A program made the translations under genes and the position numbers. A DNA stretch of 64,000 bases from Inquilinus sp052113205 (GTDB lineage: Bacteria; Pseudomonadota; Alphaproteobacteria; DSM-16000; Inquilinaceae): NCBI RefSeq assembly GCF_052113205.1, contig NZ_JBFRCU010000018.1, forward strand, positions 26,777 through 90,776, in the 5' to 3' direction. A model generated the notes under the pieces. That model did no database searches, was not told the origin of the DNA, and saw only the letters and a list, made by a program, of their open reading frames with translations. Every line of letters begins with the position of its first letter. Within the stretch, counting starts at the first letter, position 1. Of this stretch, positions 33,113-42,756 are shown piece by piece.

Positions 33113-36100
33113 GACCGGTTCCCCATCGCCCGGTTCAGGCCGAAGCGTGAGGACATGGCGGTGACCTCGTCGCTGTCGCCGCGATACATGCCGTCCACGA
33201 TCTCTTGGCGGACCCGCCGGGAGACAATGCGGATGATCTCCTCGCCGTCCGGCCCGCGGTCCTGCTGGACCGAGGCGCGGGTGCCGTCGCCCTGGATGAC
33301 CTGGACTTTGACGTTCGCGGCCGGCTGGCCGCCGCTGGCGCCGGCCGAGCCGCTGATCGACGCCGGTGGCGGCGCCGGGACGTAGCCGCCGAACACGCCG
33401 CCCTGGGCGAAAGGCTGGACCGGCGGCAGCGCGACGCCGAGCGTGCCATCGGAGAGGCGGGTCAGGTGCAGCGGCACGATCTGCCCGTTGTGATTGGCGG
33501 CGCGCACGGCCAGGCCGCGGGCGCCGGTGATCAGCGGCATGATCGCCTCAGGCCCGGCCTCGCCCATCAGCCCGGTGCGGCCGCCCGCCATCGGGAAGTA
33601 GGTCGGGCCGGTCACCACCGTGCCGGCGGCGAAGGGCTGCACGGAGCCGCGCGCGAAGGCGGCACCCTTGGCAAAGCCGATCGAGGTGCCGATCGAGCCC
33701 AGGAAATCGCCGATACCGCCGCCGATATCGCCGAGGAAGCTGCCGATCCCGTTGACGATGCTGCTGAACGCGCCGCCCAAGCCCGACAGGAAGCCGCCGC
33801 CCTGCTGCTCGACCCCTTCGGTCACCGAGGTGAGGCCGGAGCCGAAGTTCTGGTTGAACTGGTCGGCCGCCGTCTTGGTGTCGGTTGCCGCCTGGGCGAT
33901 GCCGCCCAGCACGTCGCCGCCGGCGCCGCCACCGGTGCCAGGCAGGCCGGACCCCACCGTGATCGAGGCCGTGCCGATCGCGATCGAGGCCGCCGCCGCG
34001 TTGTCGTTGGCCGCTCCTCCGAACAGGCTGCTCGCCAGGCCGCCTAGCAAGCCGCCGATACCGCCGCTGCCCCGGTTGTCGTTGGCCGGCTGGGTCGGGC
34101 CGGGCGATTTGTCCAAGCCGGCGCCGCGGGCGATGTCATCGAACAGCGCGTCCGCAGCCTCGCCGAGCGGCTCGAACGCGAACTTGTCCAGCGCCAGGCT
34201 ATACAGGCTGTCCAGGAACGACTGGAGCGCGTTGCCGGCCTCGGCGCCGCCCTTGACGATGGTGGTCGCCAGCTCGCGGAAGCTGGTCTTGAACCCGTCG
34301 AGGAAGCCGGACAGGCCGGGGTTCTGCAGCTCCAGCGTGCGGCGCCGGATGGCTTCGAGCGCGTCCGCGACCGAGTAGCCGGACTCGGCCAGCTTATCGA
34401 GCATGGTCGGATCGCCGCCTTGGATCAGCTGTCCCATGCGCGAAAGGTCGGCCAGCTCACGGTTGCGGGCCTCGGCCGGGCGCGCCGTGGAGCCGACGAG
34501 CGAGACCGTGTTCCCCGCCAGGCTCTCCCCCTGGCGCTGGGCGATCTGCGCCTGGCGCTGGGCCTCGGACGCCTTGGCGTAGGAGTCCGCCTGCTTGTCG
34601 ATCTCCGCCGTCAGCTCGGCCGTGACCTTGCGGCCGTCCTGGTCGGCCGCGGTCAGCAGCCGGCGCTGCGCCGTCAGCCGGGCAGCAGCTTCGGACGACA
34701 GGCCGAGGGTCTCCGACTGCAGCTGCATGTCGCGGACCTGGTCCTTGAGCCGCTTCGACTCCTTGTCGAACTCGGACTCCTTGGACCGCGACGAACCAGC
34801 GCCGCCGTGCCCCTTGCTCCAGGTCGACCACTGGCCCTGGACGCCCTTCCAATACTCGTTCCAGCTGGGCACCGTCTCCGGCTCGCCCTGTACCTGGCGC
34901 GCGCGGGTCAGGACGCCGTTGGCCATGCCGGCGACCCAGCCGAGGATGCCGCCTGCCTGTGACCCGGCCTGGGTCAGCGAGATCATGGCATCCAGCGCCC
35001 GGCTGATCACGTCGTTGAGCGCCGCCTTGGCCTGCATCGCGCCCCAGGCGATCTTGGCCTGGGCCTCGATCTGCGCCTTGATCGCGGCGGCCAGCTCGGT
35101 GTTGCCGTCCTTGACCGCCTTCTTGTACGCCTCGAACCCCTCGACCGAGATCCGCGAAGCCGCCGCCGAGAACTGCTCCTGGCTGATGCGGCCCTCCGCC
35201 AGCAGCTGCGCCGCAAGCTCCAGCTCGCGGTTGTAGCCGGCCAGGCCGCCAGTGGCGGTGTCGCGGATGCGAGCGGCCAAAACCTGCTTGTCCTGCTCCT
35301 CCTTGATCTGCCGCTCCAGGTCGAGCCGCTGGCGCAGCTTCGCGGAAATGGCCTCGATCACGGCCGGATCGTCGCCCCGGCCGATATCGCGCGCCATCGC
35401 CGCGGCACGGCTGGAGACGGTCGCCTCCTCGACTGCGCGGGCATAATCCCGCACGCCGTTGGGCAGCACGCGCCAGGCCAGCAGCGCCGCCTGCAGGTCA
35501 CGGTTGTCCTGGTCCAGATTGGCGAGGCGCGACCGACGTTCGGTCTCCGCGTTCATTTCGGCCGTGGCGCGGCCGACCTCCTGCGCCCGCTGCGCGGCTA
35601 GCCGCAGTTCCGCGTTCGGAGCCTTGAGGCCCTCGGCCAGGGACCGGGCTTTGTCGCCGGTGATCTTCAAATCGGCCTGGTAGTCCTTGAAGATCTTCTC
35701 GGCGTCTTTCGTTGCCTGGGCGGTGAGCTGCTGCTCGGCCCGGAACCGCGCCAGGCCGGCCAGGCCGCCGCTGTCGAGAGCGTCGGCCGCGCCCTGCGCT
35801 GCGGTGGTCAGAGGCGTCGCTGAAGCGGCGATGCCGCGCGCCACCGCCGGATTGTTTCCGGTCGCGCGGTTCATCAGGTCGCGCTGCTCGCGCAGGGCTT
35901 CCGTGTAGGTCTGAGCCGACCGTGCCGCCGCCTGCTGCCGGCGCTCGGTCTCGGCCAGCACCGCATTGGCGTTAGAGAGCCGGCTTTCCTCCTCCGCTAA
36001 CGCGGCGCGTTGGTCGAGCAGCGCCTTGGTGAAGCCGTCGATCCGAGTCACAACGCCGCCAGCGCCGAGAGCCTGCGCCTGCTCGCGCATCCCGTTCAGC

Positions 36101-38070
36101 CGGTCGATCAAGCTGTCCAGCTCAGCCACCGTGCGTGGCGTCGATTTCTCGACCTCGCCGGCCAGCCCGGTGAATTCCACCCCGGCATCGTTGCCGAACA
36201 GCCGGTCCAGCAGAGATCCGCCGGCGGAGACGGTGGCCCGGCCGGCCGCGCCCGAGATCTTGCTCTGGATCGCGTCGATCGCCGCCGTCGCGTCCTCGGC
36301 GCTGCGCCGTGCCGCCGCCTGCGTCGAGGCCAGCATGTCGGTGCCCAGCTGCTTGACCGCCCCACTTGCGGCCTCCGCGGCCCGCGGGACGTAGTCGATC
36401 GAGCGGGCCGCCAGCTCCATGGCGCGCGAGTAGGACTGCGCCGAGCGCTCGCCGGCATCCTGGGCACCGGCCAGCAGTGTGACCCCGACCACGGCCGCCG
36501 TCGCGATGATGCCAGGCACGCCGCCGAGGAGGCCGACCGCGCCGGAGGCCAGTCCACGCGCGCGCGCCGCTACGCTGGCACGAGCTTGAGCCGCCGCGTT
36601 GGCATTGACAGCAGCCGTGTTGGCCGCCGCGGCCTCGGCAGCTGCCAGCTCGGCCACCCGTAACTGAGCAAGGGCCGCAGTCGAGGCGCCGATAGCCGCG
36701 CGTCGCCGAACAGCAGCACGTGCTGCGGCCAGTTCCGCGGCGGCTTGTTGATAGGCCGCCTGTGTGGCTGCGGCCTCGGCTTGCGCCTGCGCGATCCCGG
36801 CCGCTCGGGCGGCACTCGCGTCGGCGATCCGGCCGCGCATTGCTGTGGCCAATCGGACGAGGCCCACCGCCGCCAGCGCGGTGACCAGAGCCCCGATGAC
36901 TCCGAAATTCTCCCCCAGCCCGACCAGTGTGTTCGCGAGCAGCGCGGCAGCGCCGGTGGCGGTCGCGGCCTGGCCCACCCAGCGCTCCGCGCCGGTCAGA
37001 ATGACGGTCCAGCCCTCACCGATCGTGGCCTGCATCCGCTGATATTCGGCGTCGATCGCGTCGGCCTGGGAAAGGAGAGCCTTCACCACGGTCTCCGCGG
37101 TGAGCTGTCCCTGCTCGGCCATGGCGCGCAGCTCGCCGCGGGTCTTACCCAAGGCATCCGCCAGCGCCTGGGCGAGGCGCGGCGCCTGCTCCATGACGCT
37201 GTTGAACTCCTCGCCGCGCAGAACACCCGCTGACAGCCCCTGCAGCAGCTGCATCACCGCGGCGTCTGCCGAGGTCTGGGACCCGCCGGAGACCCGGAAA
37301 CCCTGGTTGATAGTCCGGGTCACCGCGAGGATCGACCCCTCGGACACCTTGAGGGTCGCGGCGGCGCGCGAGATCCCCGAGAACAGCTCGGCCGTGGAGC
37401 CGAGCGCGCTACGGGTGTCCTGCGCTAGGCCGAAGACGGCCAGCCGGAGGCGCGAGACATCGTTCTCGTTGGCGGCGACCAGGCGCAGGCGGTTGCCGAC
37501 GATGGTCCAGCCGTCCGCCATCTGGGTCAGCTGCTGGACCGTGATGCCGACCCCGAGCGCCGCCAGCATGCCGCGAAGGCCGCCGAGGGAACCGGTCAGG
37601 ACCGAGACCGCGCTGTTGCTGTTGGCGGCCTGGCGCTCCAGCCCGGCCACCTCGCCGGTGGTCTGCTGCACCGCTGCGCCGAGCTGGCGGACGCCGGCGG
37701 CGCCTGAGGTGGTCTGGGCAGCCATGGCCGTGGCAGCGGCGCTCATCGCCCGAGCTGCGGCGGCCAGCTCGGCGACATCGCGGCCGGCCGCGCCGGACCT
37801 CTGCCCCAGGGTCGCGGCATCGTTCGCTGCCGTGGCCGCCTGGCGCGCCATGGCGGAGGCAGCGGCGCCGGCCGCCTGCTCGGCCGTGGTCAGCTTCGCT
37901 GTGTCGACCGCCGCGGCCTGGGCCGCATCGCCGACCTGGTCGATCGCAGCCGCGGCACCGCTGGCCGGCGCCGCCTTGCCGATGTCCGCGATCGACGCCT
38001 TGAAGTCGCGGACGCGCTTCTCGGCCTCATCGGCGTCGACATCGATGCGCATCGCGATCTTCAGGGTCAT
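33109..38070 (-). CDS. Tail tape measure protein
   Basis: 1653 residues, the longest gene in the window; it sets tail length. A coiled, Ala-rich N-terminus is followed by the tape-measure N-terminal domain (about 170-370) with MADGWTIVGNRLRLVAANEN, FSGISRAAATLKVSEGSILA and GLSAGVLRGEEFNSVMEQAP. Hydrophobic stretches occur near 365-420 and 505-535. The glycine-rich C-terminus ends in a segment with GLMGEAGPEAIMPLITGARG. At roughly 1.5 angstrom per residue it implies a tail of about 240 nm. The start overlaps the chaperone frameshift product by three bases. Confidence 0.92.
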   Translation of the reverse strand: MTLKIAMRIDVDADEAEKRVRDFKASIADIGKAAPASGAAAAIDQVGDAAQAAAVDTAKLTTAEQAAGAAASAMARQAATAANDAATLGQRSGAAGRDVAELAAAARAMSAAATAMAAQTTSGAAGVRQLGAAVQQTTGEVAGLERQAANSNSAVSVLTGSLGGLRGMLAALGVGITVQQLTQMADGWTIVGNRLRLVAANENDVSRLRLAVFGLAQDTRSALGSTAELFSGISRAAATLKVSEGSILAVTRTINQGFRVSGGSQTSADAAVMQLLQGLSAGVLRGEEFNSVMEQAPRLAQALADALGKTRGELRAMAEQGQLTAETVVKALLSQADAIDAEYQRMQATIGEGWTVILTGAERWVGQAATATGAAALLANTLVGLGENFGVIGALVTALAAVGLVRLATAMRGRIADASAARAAGIAQAQAEAAATQAAYQQAAAELAAARAAVRRRAAIGASTAALAQLRVAELAAAEAAAANTAAVNANAAAQARASVAARARGLASGAVGLLGGVPGIIATAAVVGVTLLAGAQDAGERSAQSYSRAMELAARSIDYVPRAAEAASGAVKQLGTDMLASTQAAARRSAEDATAAIDAIQSKISGAAGRATVSAGGSLLDRLFGNDAGVEFTGLAGEVEKSTPRTVAELDSLIDRLNGMREQAQALGAGGVVTRIDGFTKALLDQRAALAEEESRLSNANAVLAETERRQQAAARSAQTYTEALREQRDLMNRATGNNPAVARGIAASATPLTTAAQGAADALDSGGLAGLARFRAEQQLTAQATKDAEKIFKDYQADLKITGDKARSLAEGLKAPNAELRLAAQRAQEVGRATAEMNAETERRSRLANLDQDNRDLQAALLAWRVLPNGVRDYARAVEEATVSSRAAAMARDIGRGDDPAVIEAISAKLRQRLDLERQIKEEQDKQVLAARIRDTATGGLAGYNRELELAAQLLAEGRISQEQFSAAASRISVEGFEAYKKAVKDGNTELAAAIKAQIEAQAKIAWGAMQAKAALNDVISRALDAMISLTQAGSQAGGILGWVAGMANGVLTRARQVQGEPETVPSWNEYWKGVQGQWSTWSKGHGGAGSSRSKESEFDKESKRLKDQVRDMQLQSETLGLSSEAAARLTAQRRLLTAADQDGRKVTAELTAEIDKQADSYAKASEAQRQAQIAQRQGESLAGNTVSLVGSTARPAEARNRELADLSRMGQLIQGGDPTMLDKLAESGYSVADALEAIRRRTLELQNPGLSGFLDGFKTSFRELATTIVKGGAEAGNALQSFLDSLYSLALDKFAFEPLGEAADALFDDIARGAGLDKSPGPTQPANDNRGSGGIGGLLGGLASSLFGGAANDNAAAASIAIGTASITVGSGLPGTGGGAGGDVLGGIAQAATDTKTAADQFNQNFGSGLTSVTEGVEQQGGGFLSGLGGAFSSIVNGIGSFLGDIGGGIGDFLGSIGTSIGFAKGAAFARGSVQPFAAGTVVTGPTYFPMAGGRTGLMGEAGPEAIMPLITGARGLAVRAANHNGQIVPLHLTRLSDGTLGVALPPVQPFAQGGVFGGYVPAPPPASISGSAGASGGQPAANVKVQVIQGDGTRASVQQDRGPDGEEIIRIVSRRVRQEIVDGMYRGDSDEVTAMSSRFGLNRAMGNRS

Positions 38071-38782
38071 CGGCGGTTCAGTTCCTCGATCGCCGCGCCT
38101 TCCATGAGCTGGAGGCCGGCCCAGAGTTCAGGGGTGACGTCGATCCCGGCCCCGTCGAGGCCAGCGCGGGCGCCGGCGTAGTCGAGCCCGAGGTAGAGAA
38201 ACCGGCCGGGACCGAGCCCGCCGGATATCGCGCCGGTGCGCCATTGGGTGCAGACGGCGGACCAGGCGCAGACGGCGGGCCAGTTCTCGGGGTAGATGCC
38301 GAAATCGCCGGTCGAGAGGAGACCGAGGCGTCGCTTCGCCTCCGCGATCTCGGCCTCGGTGGCGCCGAGCCGCCGGAGATCCTTGATGGCCTCCGGCTCG
38401 CCCTCGGCCCGGCTGGGCTTTCCGCGCGCCCATCGCTGGGCCGCCTCGATCAGTTTCCCTTTCGGGCCGCCGTGATGCCGTCGAAATATGTGTCGATCAG
38501 CCCGCGCCGTGCGATCGGGTGATTGAGCACCTGGTCGCGCAGGGTGTCGCTGTAGGGCAGCGGCTTGCCGGATTCGTCGACCACGTCGGTTAGGTCGACG
38601 ATGACCCGATGCAGGAACCGCGTGGTGTCGTCGGCTTTCATCAGGTCGAAGCTGTTGGTTTCCTCGACCGACAGCAGGTTGTACGTCGCGAAGAAGGACG
38701 AATCCGTGTAGCCGCCGCCCATGGTCGGCGTGCGGATCTCGACCTTCTTCTTGAACGTCGGATTGGCCTCGACTTTGAACAT
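38067..38782 (-). CDS. Tail assembly chaperone fusion made by -1 frameshift (second part DUF1799)
   Basis: The first frame (38450-38782) ends ...ARKGN-stop. Just before the stop is the slippery heptamer G-GGA-AAC (38453-38459). A -1 slip gives ...RKG-KLIEAAQRWARGKPSR, then RRLG.TEAEIAEAKRRLGLL, FGIYPENWPAVCAWSAVCTQ and ELWAGLQLMEGAAIEELNRR, ending at 38067. The second frame has the DUF1799 pattern and no start codon of its own nearby. This is the lambda G/GT arrangement: the long form recruits tape measure and tube protein. Only the motif and layout are seen; slippage itself is inferred. Confidence 0.78.
38450..38782 (-). CDS. Tail assembly chaperone, short form
   Basis: 110 residues. The start MFKVEANPTFKKKVEIRTPT at 38782 is preceded by a purine-rich site. 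The body FFATYNLLSVEETNSFDLMK and LIDTYFDGITAARKGN is typical of small soluble chaperones encoded between tube and tape-measure genes. The in-frame stop at 38450 lies immediately after the slippery GGGAAAC, so most ribosomes should make this form and a minority the longer one (38067-38782). Confidence 0.75.
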   Translation of the reverse strand: MFKVEANPTFKKKVEIRTPTMGGGYTDSSFFATYNLLSVEETNSFDLMKADDTTRFLHRVIVDLTDVVDESGKPLPYSDTLRDQVLNHPIARRGLIDTYFDGITAARKGN

Positions 38783-38796
38783 TTGCCCTGCGCCTT

Positions 38797-39735
38797 TTAC
38801 TTGAGGGTGATGGTGAACTGATCGTTGCCGGCGGTCGGGAGCGGCGTGAGCGACAGCGGCCACTCGACGATCTTCTGGTTGTTCTGGTAGCCGCTCAGGC
38901 GCTTGACCTGGCACTTGGAACATTCGACTTCGGTGATGAAGCCGGGGTCGGTGCCGTGCTGCATGAGGAACGGCACCTTGCGGCGCTCGACTGCGGCGTC
39001 GAACGGGTCGAAGACGTCCAGCTCCATCGCCTCGACCACGGCGGCGATGGACTCGCCGCGATCGGCGATCAGGATGGACTCCGAACCCACGAGGAACCGC
39101 CCCTGGACGTCGCAGCCGAGATCGAGGTTGGTCGACCGCATCACCATTGTGATGCCGTCGATCTTGTAGACTGGCGTATTGACCGACGTCGCCAGCTCGG
39201 GGTCCTTGAAGCCGGCGAAGCTGATGCCCGCCGGCGGCGCCTGCTTGGTGGGCTTGCGCCAGAGGCCGGTGAGGGTCACCCGGAGCTTCGGGATCTTCTG
39301 GGCCTCGACCTGCAGCACGGCGGTGCCGCGGGTGCCGATCAGCGCATGCTTGGTGCTTTCGATGAAGAAATGCACCGTCACGGCCTCATGGCCCCGGCTC
39401 ACCGGGCGGTACTCGACGCTGGTCGCGGCGGTGATGACCTCGGCCAGGCCGCAGGCGCGGGCGATCGGACTCCAGGCTGGCGCGGTCCCGGCGGTGCCGG
39501 ACCCGACCAGCTCGACGCTGAAGGTCAGGATCGCATGCAGGCCGGCGGGCAGCTCCTCGTCCGCCCCGAGCCACGGCATTTCGAGGTTGCGCGCCTCGTC
39601 GGTCCCCTCCATCGGACGGAACTCGACGTCCGTCACCAGCATCGCGTCCGCCGCGGTGGGGGCAGCATCGGTCCCGTAGGCGGCCTCGGTCTTGATCAGG
39701 AGAGCCTTGCTCTCCCAGCGCAGCGGCTCGGCCAT
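38797..39735 (-). CDS. Tail tube protein
   Basis: 312 residues, starting MAEPLRWESKALLIKTEAAY. The pattern GTDAAPTAADAMLVTDVEFR followed by MEGTDEARNLEMPWLGADEE is that of major tail tube proteins of transposable and related siphophages. The C-terminal half has VNTPVYKIDGITMVMRSTNL and FITEVECSKCQVKRLSGYQN. It forms the hollow tail tube around the tape measure. With no sheath gene nearby, the tail is non-contractile. The chaperone gene follows 14 bp downstream. Confidence 0.82.
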   Translation of the reverse strand: MAEPLRWESKALLIKTEAAYGTDAAPTAADAMLVTDVEFRPMEGTDEARNLEMPWLGADEELPAGLHAILTFSVELVGSGTAGTAPAWSPIARACGLAEVITAATSVEYRPVSRGHEAVTVHFFIESTKHALIGTRGTAVLQVEAQKIPKLRVTLTGLWRKPTKQAPPAGISFAGFKDPELATSVNTPVYKIDGITMVMRSTNLDLGCDVQGRFLVGSESILIADRGESIAAVVEAMELDVFDPFDAAVERRKVPFLMQHGTDPGFITEVECSKCQVKRLSGYQNNQKIVEWPLSLTPLPTAGNDQFTITLK

Positions 39736-39738
39736 GAA

Positions 39739-39909
39739 TCAGCCTTTCGCGTTGGTCTTGGGGGTGTCGGCCGGGGCATCGGACGACGTGGCGGGCTTCG
39801 CCGCCGGCGCGGGGGCCGGCGCCGGCGGGCGGGAGTCGGTGAAGGCGACGCGCTGCAGCGTGCCGTCCGGCTTGCGGACGTAGCTGCCGCCCGCCACGGG
39901 AATGCTCAT
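39739..39909 (-). CDS. Small tail-region protein
   Basis: 56 residues: MSIPVAGGSYVRKPDGTLQR and VAFTDSRPP, then an Ala/Pro-rich tail ending TPKTNAKG. It resembles DUF2635-type short proteins found just before tail tube or sheath genes in Mu-like phages. It overlaps the upstream gene by four bases and ends four bases before the tube gene. The role is unknown. Confidence 0.65.
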   Translation of the reverse strand: MSIPVAGGSYVRKPDGTLQRVAFTDSRPPAPAPAPAAKPATSSDAPADTPKTNAKG

Positions 39910-40346
39910 GGAGTGACCCTCAGCAGTTGGGGGATGGAGAAATCGACCTGGTAGAAGGCGGTTCCGGCATGGAGGCCGAGGAGCGCACCGCGCTCGGCCG
40001 CGAACGGCCCCCAGGCGCCTGGTGCCTTCCACCCGGCCACCGCCCGAAGGACCAGGTCTTCGAGCTGGTCGACCTCCGGGATGCTGGCCTCGCCGATCGC
40101 GTCGCCGGCGAACTCGACCACCAGGATGACTGCCAGGCGCCGGACCAGCTCCTGGCTGTGGAGGCCGGTGGCCGCGGTCGGCGCCCCGGCCCGGAAGCCC
40201 AGCGGCACGACGAACGCCGCGGTGCCGCCTTGGGGCAGCGAGCCGGCCTTGATCAGCGCCTCCAGCTCGCCGGCCCGTCCGATCCGGCCGGCCAGGCTCG
40301 GGATCTTCTCGGCCAGCCGGGCCATGACCTCGTCGACCATGGTCAT
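39906..40346 (-). CDS. Mu gp37-like (DUF1834) tail terminator candidate
   Basis: 146 residues. MTMVDEVMARLAEKIPSLAG starts a helical N-terminus, then RAGELEALIKAGSLPQGGTA and VVPLGFRAGAPTAATGLHSQ with ILVVEFAGDAIGEASI. This is the Gp37/DUF1834 pattern in transposable phages, placed between the G-like protein and tube genes. Such proteins are thought to cap the tail or join it to the head. Confidence 0.72.
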   Translation of the reverse strand: MTMVDEVMARLAEKIPSLAGRIGRAGELEALIKAGSLPQGGTAAFVVPLGFRAGAPTAATGLHSQELVRRLAVILVVEFAGDAIGEASIPEVDQLEDLVLRAVAGWKAPGAWGPFAAERGALLGLHAGTAFYQVDFSIPQLLRVTP

Positions 40347-40840
40347 GGTTGGGCCTCGGCGACGGCGAGCCAGTCCTCGGCCTGGGCGACGATCTCGGCC
40401 TCGTCGTCACCGTCGATGCCGAGGAACGGGCGCGCTGGGATCGTCACCGAAGACGCGAAGCGCCAGCCCAGGTCCCCAGGCAGCTTGAAATGCAGTGCGC
40501 CTGCGTTTTTCGGGACGATGGTTCCGCCCATCTGATGGATGCGGGCATACTCGGCGTCGCTACCCCACTCGACCCCATCGTTATCGGCTACATGGGTGAT
40601 GCTCCCGTACAGCCGGCCCGACAGGCGCAGGATGTTGCCTCCCTCGATCAAGACGCGCAGCGGCTTCGGCCATGGGCTGCCGTCCGGCGCCTGCTCGCGC
40701 TCGAACCGCATCTGGGTCGAGACCACCATCGCGGCGCCGATGTTGTCGTAAAGCCCGCGCGCGTTCGTCATGCGCTCGGACACCCGACCCAGCGTCGCCT
40801 GGACGATGGCGCTGTCGACCCGCGTCGAGACGCCGACCAT
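40343..40840 (-). CDS. Phage virion morphogenesis protein (Mu gpG-like)
   Basis: 165 residues. It has the virion-morphogenesis pattern: RFEREQAPDGSPWPKPL, GGNILRLSGRLYGSITHVAD, VEWGSDAEYARIHQMGG and a C-terminal IPARPFLGIDGDDEAEI. Mu gpG is needed for tail completion. Here it lies downstream of the capsid genes rather than beside the F gene as in Mu, the order seen in B3/D3112-type and related siphoviral transposable phages. Coupled by overlap on both sides. Confidence 0.85.
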   Translation of the reverse strand: MVGVSTRVDSAIVQATLGRVSERMTNARGLYDNIGAAMVVSTQMRFEREQAPDGSPWPKPLRVLIEGGNILRLSGRLYGSITHVADNDGVEWGSDAEYARIHQMGGTIVPKNAGALHFKLPGDLGWRFASSVTIPARPFLGIDGDDEAEIVAQAEDWLAVAEAQP

Positions 40841-41268
40841 CAGACGAATCCCCGCAGATTCGCCGGCGTGAAGACAGGCGGCGAGCTGGTCGAAACACTG
40901 GCGGAGCCGGGGCCGCGCTCGGGCTCGATCCCGTCGAGGTCGAGCCGCTGCCGGCCGGCCGCGATGTCCTGCAGCGTCTTGATCGCGTCCCGGTAGTCGG
41001 CCGTGATCTTCTCGTCCGGCGCCTTGCGGTGCAGCTTGTAGATCGCCACGGCTTCGGCCGTGTGGGTCAGCAGCTTGGGGACCGAGGCGATCGGCAGCCG
41101 GTAGCGCGCGGCCAGGTAGCCGTCGATCGTCGCGTCGGCATCGGCGAGGGCATCATCGACCGCCGCCGCGTCGACCTGCCCGGTGGCGGGCTGGCCGCGG
41201 TCGGTCAGTTGCTGCAGCAGCTTGGTCCCGTACCGCGTCTCGAGGCCGGCCTGGGTGGCGTAGGTCAC
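40840..41268 (-). CDS. Mu gp36-like (DUF1320) head-tail protein
   Basis: 142 residues from a GTG start at 41268 (overlap GTGA with the upstream stop). TYATQAGLETRYGTKLLQQL, VDDALADADATIDGYLAARY and RLPIASVPKLLTHTAEAVAI form the DUF1320 signature, with EKITADYRDAIKTLQDIAAG following. Family members act at the head-tail joint in Mu-like phages. The C-terminal 30 residues are variable. Confidence 0.85.
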   Translation of the reverse strand: MTYATQAGLETRYGTKLLQQLTDRGQPATGQVDAAAVDDALADADATIDGYLAARYRLPIASVPKLLTHTAEAVAIYKLHRKAPDEKITADYRDAIKTLQDIAAGRQRLDLDGIEPERGPGSASVSTSSPPVFTPANLRGFV

Positions 41269-41438
41269 TTCGCCTTGACCTTGCGGCTGGCGGTGGCAGA
41301 CGCCGGACCGATGCGCTCGCCCAGAAGGGCGGCGTCTTCCTCCGATAGCTCGGGGAGCGGATCGCCGATCTCGAAGTGCTGGCCGCGATACTTGATCGCG
41401 ACCAAGGCAACGTGGCGCGTGGAAGTGACCTCGGCCAT
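41265..41438 (-). CDS. Small phage protein between capsid and gp36-like genes
   Basis: 57 residues: MAEVTSTRHVALVAIKYRGQ, then HFEIGDPLPELSEEDAALLG and ERIGPASATASRKVKAK. Short proteins with the pattern G..F..GD.LP.L.EEDA..L occur at this place in transposable phages (Mu gp35-like). It overlaps the capsid stop and the DUF1320 start by four bases each, so expression is coupled. Its function is unknown. Confidence 0.7.
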   Translation of the reverse strand: MAEVTSTRHVALVAIKYRGQHFEIGDPLPELSEEDAALLGERIGPASATASRKVKAK

Positions 41439-42376
41439 CAGCTGACCGCGTCCTGGATCAGGTAGCCGGCATACCCGGCGATCACCAGCTCGCGGACGCT
41501 TTCACCCGTCCGAACGCGCTCGCCGCCACGGAGGCCGATATCCGGATCGGGGCGCGAGCCCGCGATCTTGTCGCCCCACTGCGCCGTGGCCGCGAAGGTG
41601 AAGTCGGGAGCCCGGAACGAGAAGTTGCGGTTGCGGTAGATGAACGAGGCATGGTTGCCCCAGACCTGCGACAGCGCGGCCGGCTGACCCTTGCGGGCCG
41701 TGTTCAGCCGCGACTGGCCGACGATGATGTCTTCCAGCTCCAGCAGGTCGGCCACCGCCCGGCGCGTGGCCACCGCCTCGTCGCCGGAGTTGGCGTTGAT
41801 CGCCTTCGCGATCTTCGGATGCCGGCGCAGCTTCGACCACACCTTCTGGCCCAGGATGCCGATGTTGGGCCGGACCAAGCAGGCGTCTAGACCGGCGAGG
41901 ATGTCATCGACCGGATCGCTCGTCGGATCGTCCCAACGGTCGGCCGCGGTGGCCAGCTGGATCTTGTTGCCGACCGGATAGACGGCCGGGTTGAACAGCA
42001 GCCGGGCCGCCCGGACCTCGCGCCCGAGGGCGATATAGTCCGCCAGCCGCTCGGTCGCATGGGTCCGCGGGTCGTAGCCCACGGTGGCGCCGATATCGAT
42101 GTCCTCCTGGGGGATCGGATCCTCCAGGCCGTGGTCATCGACCGAACCGTCGCGCTCCTCGGCGCGGAACTCGATCTCGTTGGTGCGGCCGGTGCGGCCG
42201 ACCTTGGTGTCGGTGGTCGAGAAGGACTCGTCGACCGGGTATTCCCACCACTTGAACAGCCGCGACGGCACGGTCGCGCGCGGCAGCACCTGGTCGGCGA
42301 TGTACACCTGGTTGCGGTAGCCCACCGCAACGGCGGTGAGCTTCGGGTCGACTGGAAACGGCGCCTGGATGGCCAT
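41436..42376 (-). CDS. Major capsid protein
   Basis: 312 residues. MAIQAPFPVDPKLTAVAVGY then RNQVYIADQVLPRATVPSRL matches the N-terminus of HK97-fold capsid proteins in transposable siphophages, with VRPNIGILGQKVWSKLRRHP and QVWGNHASFIYRNRNFSFRA in the core. It lies after protease/scaffold and DUF2190 genes, as expected. The stop codon overlaps the next start by about one codon. Confidence 0.88.
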
Positions 42377-42393
42377 GGGACCTCTCTTGGGGG

Positions 42394-42756
42394 CTAGGCG
42401 GCGACGCCGCGATCGAGGAGAACGGAGCCGATGTCGCCGAGGACGCCGGTGGCCATCGCCTTGCCGATGACGCGGTTGCCGGCGGCGGCGACCACCGCCC
42501 GGCCCTGGGCATCGGCGGTCAGATCAGCGCCGCGGGTCACGGGGCCGCCGTATTCGACCTCGGCGACACCCGTCAGGACGACGTCGCAGGAGATGTCGAC
42601 GGCGCCGGCGCCGAGCATGTCGACCACGCCGATGCTCAGGTCGGCAGGCGCGGTCGCTAGGGCGACGTGGTCATCATCGGCGCCGAACTTGACGATGCGG
42701 TACCCGGCGAATGCCGCCGCGGCGTAGAAGGTCTTGACCAGTCCATGGTTACGCAC
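42394..42756 (-). CDS. DUF2190 capsid decoration protein
   Basis: 120 residues. VKTFYAAAAFAGYRIVKFGA, DLSIGVVDMLGAGAVDISCD and VEYGGPVTRGADLTADAQGR are the DUF2190 pattern; members resemble small trimeric decoration proteins that brace capsids. It overlaps the protease/scaffold stop by eight bases and is followed by the capsid gene. Confidence 0.78.
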   Translation of the reverse strand: MRNHGLVKTFYAAAAFAGYRIVKFGADDDHVALATAPADLSIGVVDMLGAGAVDISCDVVLTGVAEVEYGGPVTRGADLTADAQGRAVVAAAGNRVIGKAMATGVLGDIGSVLLDRGVAA

